Origin: Kiritimatiellales bacterium
GTDB taxonomy: Bacteria; Verrucomicrobiota; Kiritimatiellia; Kiritimatiellales; Pontiellaceae
Assembly: GCA_013042165.1 (NCBI GenBank)
Contig: JABDQT010000101.1
Location: 1 to 7,838, forward strand
Length of the DNA stretch: 7,838 nt
Direction of reading: 5' to 3'
The translations under genes and the position numbers were made by a program. Positions 1 to 6,043 of the stretch are shown here, piece by piece. The notes beneath the pieces are model-generated. The model did not search any database. It saw only the letters and a list, made by a program, of their open reading frames with translations, and was not told where the DNA came from. Within the stretch, counting starts at the first letter, position 1. Every line of letters begins with the position of its first letter.

Positions 1-705
1 CCACTGCATGGGCGTTAACGGATCACATAGTACCGACATCTTTGGTGTTGGATTATAGAGCATGCCGCCTTTGTCGTTCGGGCTGATAATGAAGACCCCC
101 AGGTCCATCTTTGCGGCCGCTTCGACCATGGGCCAATGCAGCTGGTCATAGACGAAATACCAATGGAGATTCACATAGTCGAATTCACCCGTCTTACAGG
201 TATCCACCACAACCTCCGGCCCGGCATGCGTGGAGAAACCGCAAAAACGGACTCGGCCCTCTTTCTGCAACTGGCGGATGGCGGCCAGGCAACCGGCCTT
301 CTTCAGGCTGGTTTCCATCAAGTCCCGGGTGTTGATGCCGTGGATAGACAGGAAATCGACATATTCCAGCTGCAGGTAGCGCATCGAGGTCTCGAATTTT
401 TCGAGGAACTCCTTCGCCGTTTCGGTCACCCCGATCTTCGTTTGCATTAGAAATTTATCGCGGTCGATGTTCTGCAGCACCCAGCCCAGCTGCATTTCGG
501 ATGGACCGTAACCGCGCGCCGTCTCAATGTGGTTGATCCCATGCTCCAGTGCATGATACACGCACGCCTCCACATTGGCTTGTCCGGCGGGTTCAATTTT
601 TCCAGGATCGAGATCATCCCATCCCTGCTGATAGCGCATCCCCCCGCAGGTCAACACAGGCATCTGCACATTGCTTCTTCCAAATCTCTTTGTGGGCACT
701 GCCAT
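1..705 (-). CDS. Aldo/keto reductase, C-terminal part cut by window edge
   Basis: The first 235 residues of an NAD(P)H-dependent aldo/keto reductase (TIM-barrel oxidoreductase) are visible; the reading frame is still open at the left edge. The protein begins MAVPTKRFGRSNVQMPVLTCGGMRY, a typical AKR N-terminal beta hairpin. Of the usual Asp-Tyr-Lys-His tetrad, Tyr66 (in GYGPSE), Lys90 (in QTKIG) and His122 (in LSIHG) are present, while the Asp position is Glu61 (HIETARGYG). Further family blocks are GRVRFCGFSTH (150-160) and GVFIISPNDKGG (203-214). The start ATG lies three bases after the uvrC stop (TAGAGCATG), with GAAAGG at 713-718 as ribosome binding site inside uvrC, so the gene is probably translated from the uvrC transcript. 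The substrate cannot be told. Relatives with this kind of N-terminus (COG1453-like) can carry a C-terminal ferredoxin domain, which would lie outside the window. Confidence 0.92.
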   Translation of the reverse strand, partial: MAVPTKRFGRSNVQMPVLTCGGMRYQQGWDDLDPGKIEPAGQANVEACVYHALEHGINHIETARGYGPSEMQLGWVLQNIDRDKFLMQTKIGVTETAKEFLEKFETSMRYLQLEYVDFLSIHGINTRDLMETSLKKAGCLAAIRQLQKEGRVRFCGFSTHAGPEVVVDTCKTGEFDYVNLHWYFVYDQLHWPMVEAAAKMDLGVFIISPNDKGGMLYNPTPKMSVLCDPLTPMQW

Positions 706-708
706 GCT

Positions 709-2184
709 CTAACCTTTCTTGTCGAGTTCGCTGCGAATGAGTTCTGCCGTTTTGATACCGATCCCCGGCGCCTTGGCAATCTCTTCGACAGCCGCCCGCC
801 GGAGCCGTGTAATCGAGCCGAAGTATTTCAAAAGCAACTCTTTCTTCGCACCCCCGATACCCGGTATCTCATCGAGCTGCGACTCCATGATCCGCTGGCG
901 GCGAAGGTCGCGGTGGTAGGTAATGGCAAAACGGTGCGCTTCGTCACGCAGGCGTGTCACGACGCTCAGACCTACCGAATAACGCGGTAAAACCAGATTG
1001 CCGGAATTGTGTTCAACATCCCACACAATCTCCTCATAGCGCTTGGCCAACCCAACGATTGGAAGAGCTTCCAGCCCGAGTTCTACCAGCTCGGCTTTGG
1101 CTGCCCGAAGCTGAGTAATTCCGCCGTCGACCATGACCAGTCCGGGCAACGGCTTTTTCTCGCGCAAGAGCCGGGCATACCGACGATGGACCACTTCCGC
1201 CATCGAGCGGGGATCGTCGGCTCCTTCGACGGTCTTGATGCGGAAGCGACGGTAGCGGTTCGGATACGGCACGCCATCAACCGCGCAAACCATGCTGGCC
1301 ACCGAGCTGGTGCCGGATATATTTGATATGTCGAAGCATTCGATCACGCGCGGCTCCTTCGGAAGCTTCAGCTGCTGCTGCAGCTCCTTCAATCCTTGCC
1401 GCGCTTCATTTTGTTTCATTTTTGGTGATTTTTGCACCTTGGCTTTTTCTTTTACCGCCTGATGCAGGTGCAACAGGATGTCACGCATGGCCGCGGCCTC
1501 CTCGAATCGTTGCTCGCTGGCCAATCGCTCCATCTCACTGCGCAGGTTCTTTAGCATTTCCATCCGCTCGCCCCGCAGGAATGCACAGGCCTCCTCCACA
1601 CGCTCGCGGTATTCTTTCTGCGACACCTTGCCCATGCACGGTGCGGAGCAGTTCGCGATGATGTCGTTGCTGCAATGCTTGTACGTGTCGGCATCCGGCA
1701 CCCGCGGTCGACAACGCCGAAGCCCGAAGTGACGCTCCACAAACTCGACCGCCACTTTCGCCGCCATGCCGGAGGTGTAGGGACCAAAGTATACCGCGCC
1801 GTCATTTTTTTTGATGCGGCATTTACCGATGGTGGGAAAAGGATGCTGCACATCGACGCGGATCATCACAAAGCGCTTATCGTCCTTCCAAAGCGTGTTG
1901 TAATGCGGCCGGTATTCCTTAATCAGCTTCCCTTCGGTCAGAATGGCTTCCGCATCCGATTTCAGCACGACATAATCAAAATCAGCAATCGAATTGATCA
2001 GGCTGCGAATCTTGGGCTGTGCTGATCGACGGGTGTGCGGCCTGAAATAGCTCTGCACCCGCTTCCTCAACGATGTTGCTTTGCCGACATAGATGATCTT
2101 GCCTTCACGATCACGCATCAGATAGCAGCCGGGCTGATCGGGCAGAAGCTTGAGTTTTTTCCGGATGGATTTTGATACTTCCAT
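709..2184 (-). CDS. uvrC: Excinuclease ABC subunit C (UvrC), compact form
   Basis: UvrC makes both incisions around a DNA lesion in the UvrABC nucleotide excision repair pathway. Seen in order in 491 residues: GIY-YIG nuclease domain (about 14-93; Tyr21, Tyr32, Arg40, block SDAEAILTEGKLIKEY); a four-cysteine cluster Cys158, Cys171, Cys179, Cys183 with the spacing of the iron-sulfur site known in E. coli UvrC; UVR motif for UvrB contact (about 211-244, RFEEAAAMRD); RNase H-like nuclease domain with Asp285 (CFDISN), Asp353 (MVDGG) and His417 (DEAHRFA), the expected catalytic triad; and two helix-hairpin-helix motifs (PGIGGAKK, PGIGIKTA). All catalytic residues are present, so it looks functional. 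It is about 110 residues shorter than typical 600-residue UvrC because the segment between UVR and the RNase H domain is reduced to about 35 residues. The start ATG is followed by a good N-terminus but has no clear Shine-Dalgarno site. It is divergent from the permease gene. Confidence 0.97.
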   Translation of the reverse strand: MEVSKSIRKKLKLLPDQPGCYLMRDREGKIIYVGKATSLRKRVQSYFRPHTRRSAQPKIRSLINSIADFDYVVLKSDAEAILTEGKLIKEYRPHYNTLWKDDKRFVMIRVDVQHPFPTIGKCRIKKNDGAVYFGPYTSGMAAKVAVEFVERHFGLRRCRPRVPDADTYKHCSNDIIANCSAPCMGKVSQKEYRERVEEACAFLRGERMEMLKNLRSEMERLASEQRFEEAAAMRDILLHLHQAVKEKAKVQKSPKMKQNEARQGLKELQQQLKLPKEPRVIECFDISNISGTSSVASMVCAVDGVPYPNRYRRFRIKTVEGADDPRSMAEVVHRRYARLLREKKPLPGLVMVDGGITQLRAAKAELVELGLEALPIVGLAKRYEEIVWDVEHNSGNLVLPRYSVGLSVVTRLRDEAHRFAITYHRDLRRQRIMESQLDEIPGIGGAKKELLLKYFGSITRLRRAAVEEIAKAPGIGIKTAELIRSELDKKG

Positions 2185-2279
2185 TTTTCTAATTTAACCA
2201 CGGCGGTGCGGATCGTTCCACTGAATTAAGGCTTGTGACAATTTAGACAAAATATAAACATGCTTTCAGGAATCCGGAT
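2185..2279. promoter_or_regulatory. Divergent intergenic region, uvrC / permease
   Basis: This 95-base gap separates the starts of two divergent genes, so it should hold promoters for both. It contains an AT-rich stretch (2241-2260) with possible promoter-like words, TTGTGA (2233-2238) and TATAAA (2253-2258), but their 14-base spacing is too short for a standard sigma-70 promoter. I therefore do not assign exact boxes. On the plus side AGGA at 2268-2271 is a Shine-Dalgarno site eight bases before the permease ATG. On the minus side the uvrC ATG is preceded only by TTAGAAAA, a weak site. Confidence 0.45.
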
Positions 2280-3275
2280 ATGGATATTGTGATCAAAATT
2301 TTGAATGAGATATGGCTGGTGACCGTCCAGATGTCACCATATCTCCTGTTTGGCTTCCTGATGGCCGGCATTCTCTCGGTATTGATCTCCAAAGACCATG
2401 TTCGTCGGCATCTCGGTGGAAGAGGCTGGCTGGGCTCATTCAAGGCGGCGCTTGTCGGAGTTCCGATGCCCATCTGCTCCTGCGGAGTGATCCCGCTGGC
2501 AGCATCGCTGCGCAAGCACGGTGCAAGCCGGGGTGCGACGGCCTCCTTTCTCGCCTCCACCCCCCAAACCGGCGTGGATAGCCTGATGATCACCTATGCC
2601 CTGCTTGGCTGGGTATTTGCGGTTTTTCGCGCCGTGGTCGCCTTTATTTCGGGCATTATATGCGGAGCGGCTGTAACCGCTTTTTCACCAAAGGAAGAAG
2701 CAAACAGCGTGAATTGCGAGGATGAATGCTGTCAGCCCAGCGAGCAGCACGTCATTCAGCGCATGCTGCAATATGGTTTCATCACGCTGCCCCGCGATAT
2801 TGCCCGACCCCTGATTGCGGGTATTTTTATTTCCGGCATCATCAGCGGTCTGATTCCGGATAATTTTTTTACGGATTATCTGGGCGACTCCCCGTGGGCG
2901 ATGTTTTTTATGCTGGTGATCGGCATCCCTATCTATGTCTGCTCTTCGGCATCGGTTCCTATTGCACTGGCCTTCATCAAGGCCGGCATTTCACCGGGAG
3001 CGGCACTGGTCTTTCTGATAACGGGTCCGGCGACCAATGCCGCAACGTTAACTACGCTTTGGCAGATTATCGGAAAAAAACAATTGGTCGTGTTTTTGGT
3101 GACACTCTCGTTGTGCGCGCTTGCCGCCGGCTGGCTGATGAACCTCTGTTCCCCGACGCTGGGCGTGTACGATCAAATCTGTCATGATGTTAAACATGTT
3201 GGAGTATGGGAGCTGATCTGCGCCTTCGTTTTGATCGCAACTCTTCTTAAAGGTGCTATACCCTTTCGAAAATAA
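2280..3275 (+). CDS. SO_0444-family (ArsP-like) Cu/Zn efflux permease
   Basis: A 331-residue polytopic inner-membrane protein with about eight hydrophobic helices, in the permease family PF03773 (formerly DUF318), whose SO_0444 branch is annotated as Cu/Zn efflux and whose ArsP branch exports organoarsenicals. The two family repeats are clear: GVPMPICSCGVIPLAASLRK (60-79) followed by GASRGATASFLASTPQTG, and GIPIYVCSSASVPIALAFIK (215-234) followed by GISPGAALVFLITGPATN. Cys66, Cys68 and Cys221 in these repeats sit in or near the membrane and are candidate metal ligands. The loop between the halves has a CEDECC motif (146-151), and a CHDVKH motif (301-306) precedes the last helix; both could bind soft or transition metals. 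AGGA at 2268-2271 supports the start. The plus-strand response regulator lies 130 bases downstream. The family call is firm; the transported substrate is inference. Confidence 0.92.
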   Translation: MDIVIKILNEIWLVTVQMSPYLLFGFLMAGILSVLISKDHVRRHLGGRGWLGSFKAALVGVPMPICSCGVIPLAASLRKHGASRGATASFLASTPQTGVDSLMITYALLGWVFAVFRAVVAFISGIICGAAVTAFSPKEEANSVNCEDECCQPSEQHVIQRMLQYGFITLPRDIARPLIAGIFISGIISGLIPDNFFTDYLGDSPWAMFFMLVIGIPIYVCSSASVPIALAFIKAGISPGAALVFLITGPATNAATLTTLWQIIGKKQLVVFLVTLSLCALAAGWLMNLCSPTLGVYDQICHDVKHVGVWELICAFVLIATLLKGAIPFRK

Positions 3276-3405
3276 GCGCCTTCTGCAGTTTATTTTGGTA
3301 AATGCGCGATCTGACTCCTTTCTATGATAGCTAACTTTTTTACTTCGTTTTCTCACCCGCCACACCTATATTCAATGTGACATTGATTAGTTAAGAACTT
3401 TTTTT
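3276..3405 (+). other. Intergenic region before the response regulator
   Basis: These 130 bases separate the permease from the response regulator on the same strand. I see no strong terminator hairpin; GCGC at 3277-3280 recurs at about 3304-3309 but a four-base stem is too weak. The right end is AT-rich, with TATATT at 3367-3372 and a run of seven T immediately before the ATG. The gap is large enough for a separate promoter, so co-transcription of the two genes is possible but not shown. Confidence 0.4.
3372..3386. promoter_or_regulatory. Short perfect palindrome, possible operator
   Basis: TCAATG-TGA-CATTGA is a perfect six-base inverted repeat with a three-base centre, ending 19 bases before the response-regulator ATG. 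Its size and place suit a dimeric DNA-binding protein, perhaps the response regulator acting on its own gene. A 12-base match can arise by chance, and no second copy was noticed in front of the permease, so the operator role is only a guess. Confidence 0.3.
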
Positions 3406-4077
3406 ATGAATAATAACATTAAAGACAAGAAGTCGATCATGGTTATCGATGATCATCCGATCATCCATGATGGGCTCAAAACCCTGTTGGCCAGTGAACC
3501 CGATATTGAAATCACCATTTCGGCAATGTCATCGCATGAGGCCCATGAAAAAATTGCGCACCAACAACCGGACATTGTAATTGCCGACTTATCGCTTGGC
3601 GACTCGGACGGCACACACATGATCCAAAACCTGATTTCAACGTATCCGGCGCTCAAAATTCTGGTGTATACCATGTCGGAGGAAAAGCTGTATGCCGAAA
3701 GAACTGCCATGGCAGGTGCAAGCGGTTATGTGATGAAGACCAGGCCGCCCACCGAGCTGCGCAAGGCGATTCGAACCGTCCTGCGCGGAGAGCTCTTTTT
3801 TTCATCCGATTTACAGAGGAAGGTGAGGCAGGCGAATATCGGTTTAAGCGAAAAACCAACGTCAATTATTGATTTGCTCTCCAATCGTGAAATGGATGTG
3901 TTCAACCTGCTGGGACAAGGCATGGATGCGTCAGCCATTGCATCCAAGCTCAACATCAGCCGAAATACGGTTGATACGCATCGTATCAATATCAAGAACA
4001 AGCTGAGCCTTCCCAGCGGAAAGGCTCTCGAGCGGCTGGCCTACGAAGTCATTGTTCTTGGGAAGATCGAAGAATAG
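3406..4077 (+). CDS. Response regulator, NarL/FixJ (LuxR) family
   Basis: A 223-residue two-component DNA-binding regulator. The N-terminal receiver domain (about 10-127) has the acidic pair Asp15-Asp16 (VIDDHP), the phosphoacceptor Asp61 (VIADLSLGDSDG), Thr89 (VYTMS) and the conserved Lys111 (YVMKTRPP). A linker follows and then a LuxR-type helix-turn-helix (about 156-212): LSNREMDVFNLLGQG, IASKLNISRNTVDTHR. This is the NarL/FixJ layout at normal length. The start is the first ATG of the frame; the upstream sequence (TTAAGAACTTTTTTT) lacks a real Shine-Dalgarno site, and a later ATG at codon 12 would leave the receiver too short at its first strand, so the first ATG is preferred. No histidine kinase is in the window, so the signal is unknown. 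The upstream metal permease could be a target. The stop codon is within about five bases of the 3' end of rnpB on the opposite strand. Confidence 0.95.
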   Translation: MNNNIKDKKSIMVIDDHPIIHDGLKTLLASEPDIEITISAMSSHEAHEKIAHQQPDIVIADLSLGDSDGTHMIQNLISTYPALKILVYTMSEEKLYAERTAMAGASGYVMKTRPPTELRKAIRTVLRGELFFSSDLQRKVRQANIGLSEKPTSIIDLLSNREMDVFNLLGQGMDASAIASKLNISRNTVDTHRINIKNKLSLPSGKALERLAYEVIVLGKIEE

Positions 4078-4081
4078 AAAA

Positions 4082-4428
4082 GACAGGCAGGGCGGTAAGC
4101 CGGATTCTGTTCTCCTTGCGGAGTCAGTCATTTATCTAGTGCGATCAACCCGAAACTCAAACGAAGCGGACCGCTTCTCATTTCCTATTTGATCTTGCTC
4201 CGGACGGGGTTTGCCCTGCCCCCTCGGTTGCCCTCGGGGCGGTGGGCTCTTACCCCACCGTTTCACCCTTACCCCGACGAATCGGGGCGGTATAATTTCT
4301 GTGGCACTTTCCATCCCCTGCGATATTGCACAGAGGTTCCCGCGTTAACCACGGGACGTCCTGCCCTGCGGAGTCCGGACTTTCCTCCCTCTACCGAAAT
4401 AGAGAGCGACCGATACACCCTGCCTGCT
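4082..4428 (-). ncRNA. rnpB: RNase P RNA (type A)
   Basis: The catalytic RNA that cleaves tRNA 5' leaders. On the minus strand all conserved regions appear in order: GAGGAAAGTCCGGACTCC (4387 to 4370; 5' strand of P4), GGAAAGTGCCACAGAAA (4312 to 4296), the P15 hairpin CGGTGGG/CCCACCG (4260-4254 with 4246-4240) enclosing GTAAGAG and retaining the GGU that pairs with tRNA CCA, AGATAAATGAC (4137 to 4127), and ACAGAATCCGGCTTAC (4110 to 4095; 3' strand of P4). The ends close as helix P1: CAGGCAGGG (4426 to 4418) pairs with CCCTGCCTG (4092 to 4084). A UCUUUU stretch follows P1, which may help termination. A weak promoter-like pair, TTGCAA (4462-4457) and CACACT (4439-4434), 17 bases apart, precedes the 5' end. 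Ends are accurate to a few bases. Open frames inside this region are spurious. Confidence 0.97.
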
Positions 4429-4510
4429 ATAAAAGTGTGAAGTTTAACGTTTTAGATTGCAAGTCAGTCCTGAATGGTACGCGACCCGCAACACCTGAAA
4501 CCGGGCTGTT
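4429..4510 (-). promoter_or_regulatory. Leader region between zinc-ribbon gene and rnpB
   Basis: This 82-base gap on the minus strand lies between the zinc-ribbon gene stop and the rnpB 5' end. It is AT-rich next to rnpB. The best promoter guess is TTGCAA (4457-4462) with CACACT (4434-4439); both boxes match consensus poorly. No terminator hairpin is evident, so rnpB may be made partly by readthrough and processing. Confidence 0.25.
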
Positions 4511-5221
4511 CTATGGCGCCGGGTTGTACACGATGCGGCCGCAAAAGTTGCATCCGACAATCTTGGTCGGGTTGCGGGCATCGTTGGTGACCTGCGGCGG
4601 AAGCTTCATATGGCATCCGCCACAATGACCGCCCGGTTCCACCAGAACGACAGCAAAATCGCGTTTGTTGTTCAAAATCCGGGTATATTTTTGCAGCAGC
4701 GCCTTGTCGCAATTTTCGGCCGCACGGGCACGATCGGCCTTCATCTTCTCGGCCTGTTCCTGCAGTTCGGCCACGCGAGCATCCAGTTCGCCCAACTCAT
4801 CGGCAATGCCCTCTCTTTCAACAGCCAGCTTCTGCTCGCACTCAGCTACGATGGCTTTGCCCTGCTCAAGGTTTTCCATGAGCTGGATTTCCTTTTCTTC
4901 CAGCTCTTTGATTTCCTCTTCAACAACTCCGATTTCCTTTACGAAGGCACGGTATTGGTCGTTGGTTTTGGCCTCCATCTGCTGCTGCTTATACTTGGTG
5001 ACCTTTTCGTTGAGGGATTCCACCTCAAGCTCCTGCTCCTTGAGCGTGGCTTCGGTGTGTTTTCTGCTATCGAGCGCAATTTCGAGTTTTTGCTTGGATC
5101 CGCTGAGCTGCGCCTCAATGTCGCTTTTCCGCTGCGGGATATCGTGCAGCTCCCGCAATATCTTAATTAGTCTTCGATCCTTCTTCTGTAACGCGTAAAT
5201 CGATTCCAACGGGTGCGACAC
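4511..5221 (-). CDS. Coiled-coil protein with C4-type zinc ribbon (COG1579)
   Basis: A soluble protein of 236 residues with two parts. Residues about 10-185 are charged, rich in Glu/Lys/Gln and Leu, and read as a long alpha-helical coiled coil. The C-terminal 40 residues are a zinc ribbon with Cys200 and Cys203 (CGGC) and Cys224 and Cys227 (CNFC), preceded by NNKRDFAVVLVEPGG, a typical COG1579 block. The family is widespread and binds nucleic acid or acts as a scaffold in some members; its precise function here is unknown. Start choice: the frame can be read from TTG at 5227, but the strong Shine-Dalgarno AAGGAGG (5234-5228) directly abuts that TTG, while GTG at 5221-5219 sits six bases from it, the ideal distance. 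I therefore start at GTG. The gene lies between pyrE and rnpB on the same strand and probably shares a transcript with pyrE. Confidence 0.9.
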   Translation of the reverse strand: MSHPLESIYALQKKDRRLIKILRELHDIPQRKSDIEAQLSGSKQKLEIALDSRKHTEATLKEQELEVESLNEKVTKYKQQQMEAKTNDQYRAFVKEIGVVEEEIKELEEKEIQLMENLEQGKAIVAECEQKLAVEREGIADELGELDARVAELQEQAEKMKADRARAAENCDKALLQKYTRILNNKRDFAVVLVEPGGHCGGCHMKLPPQVTNDARNPTKIVGCNFCGRIVYNPAP

Positions 5222-5227
5222 AGGCAA

Positions 5228-5234
5228 CCTCCTT
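5228..5234 (-). promoter_or_regulatory. Ribosome binding site that fixes a GTG start
   Basis: AAGGAGG on the minus strand is a near-perfect Shine-Dalgarno sequence. It touches the TTG codon at 5227-5225, which rules that codon out sterically, and lies six bases before GTG at 5221-5219. This decides the start of the zinc-ribbon gene. Confidence 0.8.
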
Positions 5235-5301
5235 CAGCTTCTAAAAAACAAGCTTCGTAACCTACTGCTTCGGCGAGAACAAGTCAAAGCGATCAATCGA
5301 C

Positions 5302-5877
5302 TTATTTGCTGCCCGGATGAACCAGCTCCAAACCCTGTTTACAGAGCGGGCAATCAGCCGGATCGTAGGTTACCGGTTCGATGTCGAGAAGACTCACCAA
5401 AGGCGCCTCAAACCCGGCTTTGCCGCCACTGCGATTGACCAGAATGCCAATGGCCGCCACTTCGCCCCCGTTCTCCTTTACGATATCGATGGTTTCCTGA
5501 ACGCGCCCGCCACGGGTCACCACATCTTCCGCCAGGACAAACCGCTCGCCGGGCTTGATTTTAAAACGACGAAGCTTTAACGCGTTGTCTTCCTTTTCGA
5601 CAAAAATGAAGCGTACGCCCAGCGCACGTGCCACATCGTGTCCGATCGTAATGCCGCCCATGGCCGGAGCGATTACCGTATCGACTTCCAGATCCCCAAG
5701 CTCGGCCTTCATTTTTTCCACCAGCGCTTCACAAAGCCGGCCGGCGATGCGGGGATACTGCAGCACCAGTGCACACTGGAAAAACTGGTTACTGTGCAAC
5801 CCGGACCGCAGCTCAAAATGCCCGCTCAACAGCGCGCTGGTTTCCTCAAATACTTTCAATACTTCTTCCTGATTCAT
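5302..5877 (-). CDS. pyrE: Orotate phosphoribosyltransferase, Thermus-type
   Basis: Joins orotate to PRPP to give OMP, the fifth step of UMP synthesis, in the cytoplasm. The 191-residue protein shows the substrate-binding N-terminus (GHFELRSGLHSNQFFQC, 19-35), the core strand and loop VDTVIAPAMGGITIGHD (65-81), the flexible catalytic block FVEKEDNALKLRRFKIKPGE (92-111) and the PRPP-binding loop VLAEDVVTRGGRVQE (114-128). The C-terminal CPLCKQGLELVHPGSK is characteristic of the Thermus-type PyrE family (TIGR01367) rather than the E. coli form. Start choice: an ATG 33 bases upstream (5910) extends the frame, but AAGGAG lies five bases before the inner ATG at 5877-5875, and the family's N-terminus begins there. 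A 74-base gap without terminator leads to the zinc-ribbon gene, suggesting one transcript. Other pyrimidine genes are not in the window. Confidence 0.95.
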   Translation of the reverse strand: MNQEEVLKVFEETSALLSGHFELRSGLHSNQFFQCALVLQYPRIAGRLCEALVEKMKAELGDLEVDTVIAPAMGGITIGHDVARALGVRFIFVEKEDNALKLRRFKIKPGERFVLAEDVVTRGGRVQETIDIVKENGGEVAAIGILVNRSGGKAGFEAPLVSLLDIEPVTYDPADCPLCKQGLELVHPGSK

Positions 5878-5984
5878 CGACTCTCCTTCGTCAAAATACC
5901 TCGTTCGCATAAAATCCCCGACAGCTTTTCACAAAGCGGCCGACCCCGTCCATTGGAAACTGCCGCAACCCGCCTGCATGCATG
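5878..5984 (-). other. Intergenic region upstream of pyrE
   Basis: This gap on the minus strand lies between the nrfA terminator and pyrE and must hold the pyrE promoter if the terminator is efficient. It contains the pyrE Shine-Dalgarno site (AAGGAG, about 5883-5888). The words TTGTGA and TTATGC are about 16 bases apart near 5910-5935 and form at best a poor promoter. No attenuator-like hairpin with a U-run is visible. Confidence 0.4.
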
Positions 5985-6015
5985 AAAAAGAGAGTAACCC
6001 GAATGGGTCACTCTC
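5985..6015 (-). terminator. Rho-independent terminator of nrfHA
   Basis: On the minus strand GAGAGT (6015-6010) pairs with ACTCTC (5995-5990), then after a single mismatch ACCC pairs with GGGT around a four-base loop (6004-6001). The hairpin is followed at once by five T (5989-5985). It starts 28 bases after the nrfA stop, the classic place for an intrinsic terminator ending the nrfHA transcript and insulating pyrE. Confidence 0.87.
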
Positions 6016-6043
6016 CTGGGCTATCGCTATGATTTACAGGACG

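Noticed and set aside
136..450. Plus-strand open frames near the left edge
   Set aside because: The minus strand encodes a continuous aldo/keto reductase with catalytic residues; the plus-strand products look like nothing known.
2243..2593. 116-codon minus-strand frame overlapping the start of the permease
   Set aside because: It is antisense to the conserved first repeat of the permease and has no recognisable domain.
4132..4440. Short open frames on both strands
   Set aside because: They fall within rnpB, whose conserved sequence and helices P1, P4 and P15 explain the region.
4610..5198. Two plus-strand open frames of 177-186 codons rich in Leu/Phe or Ser
   Set aside because: They are antisense to the coiled-coil gene; low-complexity Leu/Ser content is what the reverse of Glu/Lys/Gln-rich codons gives.
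5235..5275. Possible terminator between pyrE and the zinc-ribbon gene (GAAGC repeats around a T-run)
   Set aside because: The GAAGC copies are direct repeats; the only inverted pairing is AGCTT/AAGCT, five base pairs, with the T-run in the loop rather than after the stem.
5951..5975. TTTCCAATGGA-like motif on the minus strand upstream of pyrE
   Set aside because: It resembles half of a longer palindrome but the other half is missing here, and one partial copy cannot support a repeat family.
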